Assembly (NCBI GenBank): GCA_034670405.1
Contig: JAXDDX010000325.1
Location: 57,501-121,500, forward strand
DNA length: 64,000 nt
Source: Hoplostethus atlanticus
Taxonomy: Eukaryota; Chordata; Actinopteri; Trachichthyiformes; Trachichthyidae
Direction: 5' to 3'
The translations under genes and the position numbers were made by a program. Shown in pieces: positions 24,534 to 38,106 of the stretch (position 1 is its first letter; every line of letters starts with the position of its first letter). Under the pieces are notes generated by a model. The model saw only the letters and a program-made list of their open reading frames with translations, ran no database searches and was not told the origin of the DNA.

Positions 24534-27314
24534 CTACAGTTCAGGCATGGCGCCCGGGACGTCCCGCGGTGTCGTCTGTCGGAGGCGGGGCAGGACGGCG
24601 TCTCTGTAGAAAACCTCCAGCTTGGCCACAGTCTCCTCCCAGAACTCGGGGTCAAAGGTCACCAGTACGATGGCCGTCTCCTTCTGGGTGAACACCGCCA
24701 GGTCGGCCCGCTGCAGGCCGCTCACCGCCAGCTGACACTGGATCTGGGTGTAGTAACTGTGACCCGGCTTCAGACGGTAGACCGGCTAGGAACAAAACCA
24801 CAAGGAGGGGTCAGACTGATAGGAGCAGAACAACCAGAAGAGGTCAGGGTGATAAGAGCAGAACAACAAGGAGGGGTCAGACTGATAGGAGCAGAACAAC
24901 CAGGATGGGTCAGGGTGATAGGAGCAGAACAACCAGGAGGGCTCAGGGTGATAAGAGCAGAACAACCAGGAGGGGTCAGACTGATAGGAGCAGAACAACC
25001 AGAAGAGGTCAGGGTGATAAGAGCAGAACAACCAGGAGGGGTCAGGGTGATGGGAGCAGAACAACAAGGTGGGGTCAGGGTGATGGGAGCAGAACAACAA
25101 GGTGGGGTCAGGGTGATAAGAGCAGAACAACCAGGAGGGGTCAGGGTGATGGGAGCAGAACAACTAGGAGGGGTCAGACTGATAGGAGCAGAACAACCAG
25201 GAGGGGTCAGGGTGATAGGAGCAGAACAACCAGGATGGGTCAGACTGATAGGAGCAGAACAACCAGGATGGGTCAGGGTGATAGGAGCAGAACAACCAGG
25301 ATGGGTCAGACTGATAGGAGCAGAACAACCAGGATGGGTCAGGGTGATAGGAGCAGAACAACCGGGATGGGTCAGACTGATAGGAGCAGAACAACCAGGA
25401 TGGGTCAGGGTGATAGGAGCAGAACAACAAGGAGGGGTCAGGGTGATAGGAGCAGAACAACCAGGAGGGGTTAGGGTGATAGGAGCAGAACAACAAGGAG
25501 GGGTCAGGGTGATAGGAGCAGAACAACAAGGTGGGGTCAGGGTGATAGGAGCAGAACAACAAGGAGGGGTCAGGGTGATAGGAGCAGAACAACCAGGAGG
25601 GGTTAGGGTGATAGGAGCAGAACAACAAGGAGGGGTCAGGGTGATAGGAGCAGAACAACAAGGTGGGGTCAGGGTGATAGGAGCAGAACAACAAGGAGGG
25701 GTCAGGGTGATAGGAGCAGAACAACAAGGAGGGGTCAGGGTGATAGGAGCAGAACAACAAGGAGGGGTCAGACTGATAGGAGCAGAACAACCAGGAGGGC
25801 TCACCTGCCGGCTCTCCTCCTCCTCCTTCTGTAGCTCCAGGCAGAAGGCTGGGTCGTCCCTACAGGCCTCCACCACTTTCCTCTGTCTGTGTTTGAACGG
25901 ACATTTCACCTCCAGCAGCCATTGGCCGGTCTGGCTGTCCGTCACGATGCCGTCAGGACTGGCAGCCAACCAGGGGCGCTCGGCATCGATGAACAAACCG
26001 CAGTCCCGTACCACCACGGCTCGACCCAGCGCCCTGCTCTTCAGTACCTGCAAATACCAAGAATGGGATTATAAGATTAGAATTAGATCATCATCATCAT
26101 CATCATCACAGTCATGTTATAATCATAATGTTTATTTATGTAGCACAACAGTGTTACAAACAATTGATCGACCAAAGTGACTAATGACAATTCAATAAAC
26201 CAATGACTTAATCAACCAACCATTCAAACGTACCTGGTACGTCCGGACGGCGTGGGCCTCCATCACGACGCCCCAGCGCATGGCTCTGGTCTGGACACTC
26301 GGCCCCGCCCCTATCAAGCCCCAGGCAGCTTTGTTATTGGAGCACAACTTAAACAGATGAAGAATCCTAATTTCCTAAAGCACACATAATTATTAAAGCT
26401 GCTCTGTGTTTCATGTTACCATCAGTACATCACCATCATATCACTGGTTCTAACTGGTCTAATGACTGTAAACCAGTGAGACCATGGTGGACCAGTGGAG
26501 AGGCTGCTAGAGGCTGACAGGGTTGTGGGTTCGATTCACACATAGTGTTAAAATCACCTTTGTAAGTCGCTTTGGATAAAAGTGTCTGTCAAATGACTGT
26601 AATGTAACTCAACCAATCACCTTTGATGGGAGGAGCCTGTTTGATAATCCCACCCTTCCTCTAACAGCTCAAGAGCTGTCTACTTTAATATCACAAGGAG
26701 AAAATCACTACTTGTGATTGTGACCCAGTAGGAGGGGGCGGGGCCTACTTGTGATTGTGACCCAGTAGGAGGGGGCGGGGCCTACCTGTGATAGCAGCCA
26801 GGTAGGAGGCCGGGGGGGTCCTGCTTGTCCCACTGACAAAGCGGCTGTGGGCGATGCGGTGAGCGGTGGAGGCTGTGATTCGGTTCTGCCGCCAGTCGAA
26901 CCAGGCCGGGTTCTCGCTCTGACCGCGGGTCAGGAGCTCCACCTCCTCCACGTCACGCCTCGCCAACGTTACCCCTAAACCCAGGGGCACCTCCTCCGGT
27001 CTGAGAGGAGCACGGTCCTGAGGTTTCTGAAGTGTCGTCCTGGGATTAACTCGAGTCTTGCTGTTGTCAGCATCGTGGTTATCCTGGTGTACCTTGTCAC
27101 GTTTTTTTGGCCCAGTTTGAGGGCGGTGTATGACAGTGGGTGCGGTCTTCTGGGCTTGACTTGTGGCTTTAGCTCCTCCTCCATCTCCGTGTCCCTGTGT
27201 GAGGATGGTTGGATGGTATCTGACGTTGGGTAGGATGGTGTTCTGGATCTGACCTGCAGCTGTGTCTCCACTTCCTGTCGACCTGAACTTGTTGTCTTGG
27301 ACCTTCATTTTCAC
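24534..27314 (-). CDS. YqaJ/lambda-exonuclease-type nuclease
   Basis: Four exons read right to left: 26786-27314 (open back to an acceptor-like CTCCTAG at 27338), 26234-26310, 25805-26047, 24534-24785; GT-AG junctions, in frame, 366 aa from the ATG at 27314. Residues 1-130 are low in conservation and basic. 131-366 is a YqaJ-like PD-(D/E)XK fold: PAWFDWRQNRITAS (about 136-149), RAMRWGVVMEAHA (185-197), GLFIDAERPWLAASPDG with metal-binding D234, LLEVKCP with E248 and K250, then an aromatic and Gln-rich HSYYTQIQCQLAVSG. All catalytic residues are present. Members are 5'-3' DNA exonucleases of phage or transposon origin; teleosts carry many poorly described copies. The role here is unknown. A 5' exon upstream of 27338 is possible because an in-frame stop directly precedes that acceptor. 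Intron 3 is entirely minisatellite. Confidence 0.82.
24790..25800. repeat. 33-bp minisatellite filling the nuclease gene's intron 3
   Basis: About 30 copies of GATAGGAGCAGAACAACMAG plus GAGGGGTCAGGGT. It occupies the intron from the donor (CGGCAG|GTGAGCCC on the minus strand) to within about 20 bp of the acceptor. Because 33 is divisible by 3, several frames on both strands stay open for more than 1 kb. Confidence 0.96.
26395..26615 (+). mobile_element. SINE-like element with L2-type tail
   Basis: Contains GTGGGTTCGATTCAC (B-box-like) and ends GTAAGTCGCTTTGGATAAAA...CTGTAATGTAAC. The upstream part (GCTGCTCTGTGTTTCAT, GACTGTAAACCAGTGAGACC) recurs near 21058 and 16755. In intron 1 of the nuclease gene. 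Confidence 0.65.
26687..26785. repeat. Two-copy tandem duplication at nuclease exon 1 donor
   Basis: CTTGTGATTGTGACCCAGTA plus GGAGGGGGCGGGGCCTAC occurs twice just inside the intron after the exon ending at 26786. Confidence 0.85.
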
Positions 27315-28465
27315 CTGCGCTGACTTCCTGTTTTGTACCTAGGAGCAAAAAGCACAGAGGGGTCAAATAGCTAGGAGCATAAAATGAGGAGGGGTCAAAT
27401 AGCTAGGGGTTCTGGTCCCAGCCTTCTGCAGAGACACAAAGGATTGTAGGAAGCATTGACAAAAGCCTCTTGCTGTGGTTACCCTGCTCTGTGGGGGGCC
27501 AGCGGGAGGCGCTGTGGTCAACCGGTCAGCAGGAATCATGTTTCAACCTCAGCGAACGTCACAGATCCTGAAAGTGGAACAGAAACGAGGCTCAGTGGTG
27601 AAGAACCAAACGACTGCAACCGCGCGCTACTTTCAGTGTGGCATACGTGCGTGCAGTCAGGTGTTCCTGGGCGGAGCTCGGTTGCCATAGTAGCCATGGT
27701 TACCTCACGGGATGAAAAATAGTATGAAAAGAGACGCGTGTACGAAGCTCTCTGCATTTAGAGGTGACAGGGTTATAATGAACAGAGTTCAAATTCACTT
27801 GACAGTTGGATGTAAACTTAAACTATCCAGCCTGTTACACGTTATCACATGGCTGGTGGGGGACGTTTGATTTAACCTACCTGGAGCGTCTGATGGGCGG
27901 GGCCATCAGTCACAGAGAAGTAAACTCAATTGAAAATACAATAAATCCTTCCTGTGATTGTCCAGACTTGTAGAGTAGAGTCCTACATCCTAACTAACTA
28001 ACTTGGACTGCTCTGGTTAGTGGAGGTTAATCAGCTTTTCACCTCGTCCAGGTTTCAGACATCAATAAAAAACATCTATTAACAACTCATAATGTAATTA
28101 CTACTAATACTGTAATAGCTGTGCACAATGTAGTTTAAACTCCTAAAATAATAAAGTTATAGAGTGTCCGTAAGCTACTAAAATACAGGATGCATAATGA
28201 TAGATACTTTATTGATCCCCGAGGGGAAATCCCTTCTAATGCAGAACGTCATACAAGCTAGTACTCAGTAGAGGTACTTCACAGTAATGACGTAATGCAC
28301 TAGATTCCTCCTTAAATATATTCTGTTTACATTTTGGTACTTTTGTTACTCAAAAACCTTGCAGCAGGCTTTTACTTTGAAAGTTATAGCCGGAAGTTCT
28401 GCGTTGTTTAACAGGTGAATCCGTCCTCTGTTTTGTCTTTACAAAGTAGAAACATTAAAGCGTCT

Positions 28466-28524
28466 GCCAGTCTGTCTGTCTGCCAGTCTGTCTGTCTGCC
28501 TGTCTGTCTGCCTGCCTGTCTGCT
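28466..28524. repeat. (CTGT/CTGC)n microsatellite
   Basis: Mixed CTGT and CTGC units a few bases left of the inverted-terminal element. 27340-28465 holds no firmly supported gene; AGATACTTTATTGATCCCCG at about 28201 is a remnant of a common teleost retroelement 3' end. Confidence 0.9.
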
Positions 28525-28535
28525 CAGGGGAATAA

Positions 28536-29486
28536 GGCCGAATCCCAATTCTCATTTTCACCCCTACGGCTTCGGCTTGGCCCTCGGAACAGAGTCACAA
28601 GGGGGGGTAGAAATCTCTCCCTAAGAATTGGGACAACCCTTCAAGACGCTGATACGTCATCGATGACGTTTACTACAGACGGGACGAGTTTGTTATCGGA
28701 CATTACTATGGCAATAATGGTATTATCACAGTGACATTTGCCGTTCATCTGATGGAGATAGAAAAGCATGGACGCTCGCGATTCGTTCACAATTTATACA
28801 TTTCACGCTACTAATCGATCAAAGAAGTCATCAAATAAAAAAGACCACTGCTTCATTACCAGTCCACTTCATGACAGAACAGCGTTAGCGGTGCTCTGTA
28901 GCTAGCAAGCCGTGCTCCTACCGTTACCCTGCCAGTCTGCACTGGTATTAGAGGAGCCGGAACAAGTGCAGCAACTTCGCTGCTGGACTTTAGTTATATT
29001 TCGTCATATGCCATCAAAGGGGGAAATGCAACATGGAAATATGTCAAAATGCGGGACTGTCATGCACAAATCAGCCTAAAAACAATGTTGTAACCGTTAA
29101 CTAGCGAGGTAGAGACATCGGCATACTAGCGATGTTTTTGTTATGCTTGTTATAAAGAAAAGGTCTATAATACATTGAAACAACATTAAACTAAGATAAT
29201 ACCACGGTTAGAATATTTTAAAAATCTTTATTAACGAAGAAAATACTACGTTTGTGGTTTCCTTTTGTTGCTTGTGCAGTGTTCACCACCATCTTGCTGA
29301 TGATTGTCGGAGATTTCTCCTAGCCCTCGGTTTGTAGTGTGCCCCTGAAAAACCTCCGTTTGGAGGCCATGTAGCCCTAGACCTTCACCCTACCCCTCGA
29401 TCCCAAGAGAACTGGGACACGCCTACCCCTTCACGTGAACGCGCAAAATGGAGGGGAAGGGCCAAGGGGTGAATTGGGATTCGGCC
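28536..29486. mobile_element. 951-bp element with terminal inverted repeats, TAA target duplication
   Basis: Left end GGCCGAATCCCAATTC and right end GAATTGGGATTCGGCC are perfect 16-bp inverted repeats, flanked on both sides by TAA. Subterminal parts also pair loosely (CACCCCTACGG / CCAAGGGGTG). A 3-bp TWA duplication is typical of PIF/Harbinger. No transposase ORF is present, so it would be non-autonomous. Confidence 0.75.
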
Positions 29487-29781
29487 TAAATCATGTGTGT
29501 CTCCGCTGGCCCCCATTCGCCTCACAGTCCCGACACGCGCCGTTCTCTCTCGTGTGGACGGAAAGTCACGTCAAACTCCGTTCGAATAAAATACCTTGCT
29601 TATCGGTAAAGTCACTTACCTACTAGGACAAGACCGAAGACCTGAGACGAATCAATCGGAGACGCTGTTCAATTCGGTATCTATCCAACACAAAAGGATC
29701 GTACCTGCGGAGCTTCCGCTCTTCAGCGGAAAGTGAAGCTTGTTGTATTTAAACTGTCAGTGACTCACTGTCCCATGACAG

Positions 29782-29814
<33 letters not shown>

Positions 29815-29828
29815 CGTGTGTGTGTGTG
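29782..29828. repeat. (GT)n/(GC)n microsatellite
   Basis: GT run interrupted by GCGCGCGCGC, a potential Z-DNA segment. Confidence 0.9.
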
Positions 29829-30028
29829 GGGTTAGACATGTCCCGAACATGTCTAACTGAATTTGTCATGTGATTTAGTGGATTATTTTTCTCTAAAGTC
29901 ACCAGATGTACTGACCCTTTGACCTCTCCTAACACATCATTTTGTCGTTTACTTTAGAGAAATATATATAATCCTTTACTGCTCTGTGTTGACATAAAAC
30001 GGTCCCCTCCGGATCTAGAAGGTGTGAC

Positions 30029-30111
30029 GTCAGGATGGCCGAGCGGTCTAAGGCGCTGCGTTCAGGTCGCAGTCTCCCCTGGAGGCGTGGGTTCGAATCC
30101 CACTTCTGACA
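30029..30111 (+). tRNA. tRNA-Leu (anticodon CAG)
   Basis: Complete 83-nt cloverleaf beginning GTCAGGATGGCCGAGCGG (A box) with anticodon loop TTCAGGT, a type II long variable arm, B box GGTTCGAATCC and 3' CTTCTGAC+A. The acceptor stem pairs 7/7. No intron. TTTT at 30117-30120 serves as pol III terminator. Confidence 0.97.
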
Positions 30112-30149
30112 ACTTCCTTTTCTTAGCTGACGATGACGTCAACTGGTCA

Positions 30150-30415
30150 CAAGATTCAAGATTCAAGGAGTTTAATTGTCACATACACACACGAGGTGTG
30201 TAGTGAAATGCAAAGTGGCAATGCTCAGCAGAAATGTGCAAAATAACAGGTTCACACTATTTACAATAAACCAACACAATATTTACAATATTTAAGAGCT
30301 CTATATAAAAAAACAACACAATATTTACAATAAGAGCACTTTATAAAAAAATATAGTAAAAAAAGGGAAAATTGTATGTGTAATATAAATTATAAATTAT
30401 GTGTAGTCTTTACCT

Positions 30416-30459
<44 letters not shown>

Positions 30460-30690
30460 ATAAGAGGGGCAGTGTGTGTGTCTTGGTGGGGCCCTGGTGA
30501 GGTCAGAGTTCACAGTCCTGATGGCCTGAGGAAAGAAACTCCGTCTCAGTCTCTCTGTTTTTGCAGCGTGACTACGGAGGCGCTTGCCTGACCGCAGCAG
30601 CTGAAACAGTCCGTTGTTGGGGTGGTGAGGATCCTTCATGATCCTGCATGAAGGATCCTCACCACCAAGACAACGCAGAAGACTCGGTTG
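30150..30690 (-). mobile_element. LINE 3' fragment
   Basis: Minus-strand frame 30639-30460 reads NNGLFQLLRSGKRLR and TERLRRSFFPQAIR, the C-terminal end typical of teleost non-LTR ORF2. Its 3' UTR (ATTTTGCACATTTCTGCTGA, CACCTCGTGTGTGTATGTGA) ends in a TCTTGAA tail. The same 3' UTR is at 60815-60950. A (GT)n lies inside at 30418-30458. Confidence 0.75.
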
Positions 30691-31059
30691 TGTGAAAGCA
30701 GTAAATGTGATTGCTTATAGAGTGCTGGCAGGTGATTTTCAACTAAATCTATTACCGTGAGACGTGTCTATGGGAAATCACACTAGCCACCAGTAAAGCA
30801 GGGGCGGTCTTATCAGCTCCCAGAGACGAAGTCTGACTTTTTAAGACCCTTGTAATGGCAGCTAGAATGGAATATCAGACCAATTCATAACTGAAAATGT
30901 GAGAAAATGAAAACAACTGTAGGTGCACGTGTTTATGTTTATTCAAATGTGAAATCAGGTGTTTCATTAAAAAGGTCTTAAATGTTTTAAAGTGTCGAGG
31001 AAACGTTCAGACCAGTCTTCTGTCCTGTTGGTCTGCCTCCTGTCCCGACCCGACCCAAC

Positions 31060-32549
31060 ATGTCCGTCTCCCACATCATCCCTGGTCTGTTCCTGAGCGG
31101 CCTGGACGCCGCCCTCAACCACAGCTTGGTCTCCAGCAGGAACATCACTCTGATCGTCAACGCCAGCGGACTGGACGTGTCCTACCCCCACCCGGACAGC
31201 GTGGAGGTCGTCACCGTCCCCGTCCCGGACCGACCCCACGCTCCTCTGAGCCGCTACTTCGACCTTGTGGCTGAGCGGATTGACAGGAACCGACCAGGCA
31301 ACACGCTGGTGCACTGCACAGCCGGCAGGAGTCGGTCTGCTGCTCTGGTCATGGCCTATCTGATGAGGTAGGAGAGCATGGACCCCCAACCACCTACCAA
31401 CCATCTGATCCAGGATCAGTCTGTTAGTTAGTAATGTGTCATGTAGAACCAGTTGACTGTCTGAACCAGGTTGTTGTGGTGTGTCTGTAGATCATCCAGT
31501 AACGTTCTCAGTAAAAGTGATCAGTGTGATCAGGTAGATTTGTCTCCAAATGTAGGTTACTGTGACTCAGTAAACTGTCTTGTCTTTAGCCCTAGTCTCT
31601 ACTCCAAAACACTCTGAGTTGGAGCTGGAGAAGAGTCAGCTAGTTAACCTGAACACACTGGTAGCTAGTTAACTAGCCAGCAGGCTAGTTTAGTTACTGG
31701 TAACATGGGACTACTAGCCACTGCTAACGCTAGCTTCTACTAGATACGTTAGCTAGTGTGCTAATCAGATGTGTTAACAACAAGACAGTGATGGTTAGCT
31801 GACCAGATACTATGGTTAGCTAGCTAACAAGCTACATGATCTAAACACTAAATCAATCAGATGTATCAGTGATGAAATGATCAGTTCAGTAGAAACAGAC
31901 AGAAATTAACCATGAAGATTCAATTCTGTGGACAGAAACAACCAGCTGATCAGAGCTGAGGACCTCCAATATGGCCGCCAGAGGGGGCGGGGCTACATCA
32001 CCTGAAAGTCTCTATATGGTAAAGAGGAAAAGCACTGATAAGAAACAGGCTGCAGAGGGAGCGTCTAATCCCTTTTATGATTGACAACCCAGTCACATCT
32101 TCCTCTTCCTCTTCCCTGTGGTTACGTTTGGTATGTTGGTAAACTACTGGTTATAGCTGATTAGCTGATTCTGCGTCAACGTCACCATGTTCTAAAAAGT
32201 CAAACAAGGTTTCTAAACGTCGCACCCTAGTCCGAGCGGAGGTAAACGCCCTCCGGACTCCATCAGCCAAAGACATCGCTTCAAAGAGTTTCACAGCAAC
32301 ACAACCCAAGTGGTTTCAGCGTGTCTTCCTGGTTGCAGGTCTGAGGGCGTCACCCTGCGCCGGGCCCACGAGGAGGTCCTGGAGAAACGGCCGTTCATCA
32401 GACCCAACGCCGGCTTCTGGAGGCAGCTGATGGACTACGAGAGGACGCTGTTCGGTAAAACCACAGTGAGGATGGCAGGGACGTCCTGCGGCGTCCTGCC
32501 AGAGGCCCTGGACACCGAGGACGCCGCCGCCTACTGTGTGAACGTCTGA
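31060..32549 (+). CDS. Dual-specificity protein phosphatase, DUSP14/18/21-like
   Basis: Two exons, 31060-31367 and 32339-32549, joined at AG|G to 172 aa. The single DSP domain begins SHIIPGLFLSGLDAA. The general acid is Asp in VPVPDRPHAPLSRYFD (about residue 59), and the P-loop is VHCTAGRSRSAA (about 86-97) with Cys and Arg intact, followed by AYLMR. PFIRPNAGFWRQLMDYERTLFGK matches the DUSP14/18/21 group most closely; the C-terminus ...GVLPEALD also resembles them. These are small atypical phosphatases acting on MAP kinases or other phospho-Ser/Thr/Tyr substrates. No MAPK-docking domain or transmembrane segment is seen. The ATG at 31060 directly precedes the domain. The exact orthologue is uncertain. 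The intron holds a minus-strand copy of the dispersed repeat. Confidence 0.9.
31436..31830 (-). repeat. Dispersed repeat, copy B (reverse)
   Basis: Reverse complement of 19833-20385: TGTCTGTAGATCATCCAGTA, CTCCAAAACACTCTGAGTTG, CTAACGCTAGCTTCTACTAG. In the phosphatase intron. Confidence 0.9.
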
Positions 32550-32691
32550 ACGTTGGGACTGTGAATGTACCGTAGCTGGCGGCACCCCACCAGGACCAGA
32601 CGTTTGTTTCTATTGGCTCTTTCTCATTGAGATTCTAGACGTATTTGCTGTATCCTTTTATTCTCTGGTACGACAGTTTCCCCATCAGATC

Positions 32692-32697
32692 AATAAA
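32692..32697 (+). terminator. Polyadenylation signal of the phosphatase gene
   Basis: AATAAA about 140 bp after the stop codon. The remaining interval to 33641 holds no recognisable gene; 33095-33150 (CTTGCTCAAGGACAGGTGGT) resembles a SINE remnant. Confidence 0.7.
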
Positions 32698-33641
32698 GTT
32701 TCATCCTAATCGATCCTGTCCAAGTGCCCTTGAGCAACACTCGCTGTAGATCTGATCTGACTGGACGTTTCATCTGTCCATCCGATGGATTTCATGCAAA
32801 CTTTGTGAATTATTGGTTTCGTCGTTTCCACCAGCTGGGTTGAGGTGAACCGATCAGCTCCGGAACATCTGGACATTCAGGTATTGATCAGTATTGGGCC
32901 AATTGTTGTTGGTGGTGATATTCTCATGATATCCACCATGGAGACTCATACATGTTCCTGAGGTGGACTGATTTTATTTTACTGACGTTTCATAACATCC
33001 AGTGTATTTCCATCACTATATATCATCAACTGGTTGATGTGATACTGAGGAAAGTTTCCACTCAGCTTCATGATGTCTGGATGGGAGCAGGTCAGGTTTA
33101 GTGCCTTGCTCAAGGACAGGTGGTGGTTGTGGGGATCAAACTGGCACAAGATACGACTAGACTCAAACTGAGAGAATAAAAACAAGTCAGTTAAAAAAAA
33201 AAACAAGTTTATTGTCAAAGTCAAAGGAATGTTTCATATGTACAGAGATGAAAACTACCATTCTAGTTGAGTGATATTCAGAAGCTGTTCCAGTTCCTGA
33301 GACAAGTCTGAGTACTCGATGTAAAGAGGCATTCAGGGCACCTGGGAAACTGGATGATTCAGAGGTGAGGACAGTGATGTCATGTGAACATGTGCTCAGT
33401 GGGAATTTTCATGTTTGGGCTGTCATGATGTCACGGTCCTCTCCTCTTTTCCCTCTCAGGCTTAGTAATCAGAAAACCCTGACGCTCCTGAATGCAGCAT
33501 GAACACCCGGCGGTGCTCACCACGTGGCGTCCCACCAGCAACGGGCCGGCGGCCCATCTGTAGTATAACAAACAGCCAATCCCGGGTCTCCTGTTACGGT
33601 GTCATTGTCCTTGTGGAGAGGCGTCGTTTCTGGTTTCCTCC

Positions 33642-36057
<2,416 letters not shown>

Positions 36058-36089
36058 GACAGTCACCACCAGCTAGCTAGAGGACCGTC

Positions 36090-36099
36090 AAGATGGCGG
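36090..36099 (-). promoter_or_regulatory. YY1-like site at polr2d 5' end
   Basis: AAGATGGCGG (CCGCCATCTT on the gene's sense strand) 33 bp before the start codon, in a CpG-rich context; a classic TSS-proximal YY1 motif. Confidence 0.5.
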
Positions 36100-36452
36100 A
36101 GCACAACAACCCGCCCCGCCGAGTTCTCCCTGCACAACATTTCTTCCGGGAATACTTCAAAATAAAAGCCCACAAACAATATACTTCTTACAAAATAAGA
36201 ATCTTAGAATAGAATGACAGTAAACTAAGTAATGTGCTGTGAAAATCTATTGACAGTAGGAACACTACAAGAGAAATTTAAAGGGGGGTGCATTATTCGG
36301 CAAGGCTTGTGTTGTATCTGCCGAGAAATGCATACCCTTTTCATTCCTCTTCTGATGTTCCCCCTATCAAATGATTTTTACAGCAACAGTTTCCACTCGA
36401 TGAAAGCATCGCGCCTCTTTGAAATTATTCCAAATGAATAGGGTTAATAGGG

Positions 36453-36471
36453 CTAACCCTAACCCTAACCC
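36453..36471. repeat. Short telomere-like repeat
   Basis: Three CTAACC units (CTAACCCTAACCCTAACCC), preceded by GGGTTAATAGGG in the opposite sense. Confidence 0.85.
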
Positions 36472-36555
36472 ATCAATTTTCAGATGCAGAAGATAGATGA
36501 TTCTGTACGTGACAAAATGAAATGAAATAGCTTTCAAAATCAAAAATCTGCGGTC

Positions 36556-36627
36556 TGCGTTGGCCGGGAATCGAACCCGGGTCAACTGCTTGGAAGGCAG
36601 CTATGCTCACCACTATACCACCAACGC
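36556..36627 (-). tRNA. tRNA-Gly (anticodon TCC)
   Basis: 72-nt cloverleaf on the minus strand: GCGTTGGTGGTATAGTGG (A box), anticodon loop CTTCCAA, B box GGTTCGATTCC, 3' CCAACGC+A, acceptor stem fully paired. TTTTT at 36546-36542 follows as terminator. No intron. Confidence 0.97.
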
Positions 36628-37254
36628 TATATAGGTGCCCGATAGACTGTGATAGAGAGTATTATGTGAAAACTCCACAGAGAAAGTGCTTTAGATCTGT
36701 CAGTCTTTATTTTGGGCAAGACTGAAGAATTACATCAGACTAACGAGGTCTAGACCTGCAAAGAACAGCACGTGACCTCTCGAACAGCTCTTATGCTGCG
36801 TTCATGTGCACTTTGGATGTACCTTTCTACAAGATGTGGTGATGAAGTTTGTTCACTGAACTGAGAAACCAAAGCACTTTAGCTAGTTTACAATAAAATA
36901 CATGTTTTCCATCAGTGATCAGGGGATAACTATGTAGCTGCTATGTTGTTGACGTGAATCTTTCCACCACTTGATGTCACCACCGTTACCATTGATGTCA
37001 AGCTACCAAAGCTGGTGTCAGCATCAAAGCAACACTAGTGCATACAGTTTATGTTAGTTAGCTGTAACGCTGCCTAGCTAGCGACAGTGGCAACACTAAC
37101 TGACTGTCTGTCTGTCCAACGTTTCGCTGGAAAATCAAATGAAGCTTGCAAGATGATTTGTGGATCTATAATAATCTTTAATCGCTGTACAAGACATCCT
37201 CGCTTTCTGAGGGTCACATTTCCAATGACCTCTTGGAAAGAATCTTATTTATTA

Positions 37255-37640
37255 GACCATGTTGTGGCGTGGTGGTCCTGGGTCCTGGGGCGCTGTTGAC
37301 TCTGGGGTGCCCAGGTGGGTTTTCTCCCGGGCCTTTCTGTGTGGAGTTTGCATGTTCTCCCGGTGCCCCCTGGGGTCCTCTTCCACAATAAGGACCCCAA
37401 TTGAAAAACATGCAAGAAGATCGCCATCTCCTGTCCAGTCCCTGACCACAACGTTGACAACACCTGGAGCCGTTGGTCGCCGTGCCGACGTAGAGGACTG
37501 CCCACTGGAGAGGCAAATCTATCCTCTGCATTTAACCCATCCTGTTACACAGCCAGCCATGTGTGTGTGTTTGGCGGCCACCACTTCCTGCATGCTGTGT
37601 GTGTCATCATGTGGACTAATAAAGGTGTTCTTCTTCTTCT
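37255..37640. mobile_element. SINE-like fragment
   Basis: Contains GCCTTTCTGTGTGGAGTTTG followed by CATGTTCTCCC, a strongly recurrent teleost SINE core, then GAAAAACATGCAAGAAG. Ends in a TTCTTC run at 37627-37646. The flanking 36630-37250 and 37650-38670 hold no recognised gene. Confidence 0.65.
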
Positions 37641-38021
37641 TCTTCTTCATATTCAGGACTCCCAGTACAGTCCTGTTGTTGTCAGGATGAGACCCATATA
37701 TTATAGAGATTGTGGCAAAGCTCCATGTTCCTGGTTGTCCTGTCTGACCAGGCTGAAGAACCTCAGAGGTGTTGTTTGGCAAGGTTTGGGTTAGGGTTGG
37801 TTAGTGGTGGTTTGTTTGTTTTCTTGGTATGAATACAAAGTGATATTTTGTTTTAACATATGCTACATTCATTCATGTCCATTAGAAATAGTGAATCCAG
37901 CACAATCTCTCATCATCATCATCATCATCATCTCTTTTAAGATACAATATCGCTCTGGATGGAAAACATTTTTTTTCATTTCCCTTCTGTCTGAATGCTG
38001 CTTTCACATGTAACCTTAAAG

Positions 38022-38106
38022 TAGTACCCTACATGTAATAGTAGTAGTTTAAAGTAGTACTCTACATGTAGTAGTAGTAGTTTAAAGTAGTACCCTACAT
38101 GTAGTC
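38022..38106. repeat. ~36-bp short tandem duplication
   Basis: TAAAGTAGTACCCTACATGT plus AGTAGTAGTTT in about two and a half copies. Confidence 0.8.

Noticed and set aside
24498..26180. 560-residue plus-strand open frame and 427-residue minus-strand open frame
   Set aside because: Both run through the 33-bp intronic array; only the flanking minus-strand exons are conserved. Openness comes from a unit length divisible by three.
27536..27757. Minus-strand ORF upstream of the nuclease gene as its first exon
   Set aside because: No convincing donor leads to the acceptor at 27338 and the protein is not recognisable; kept only as a possibility.
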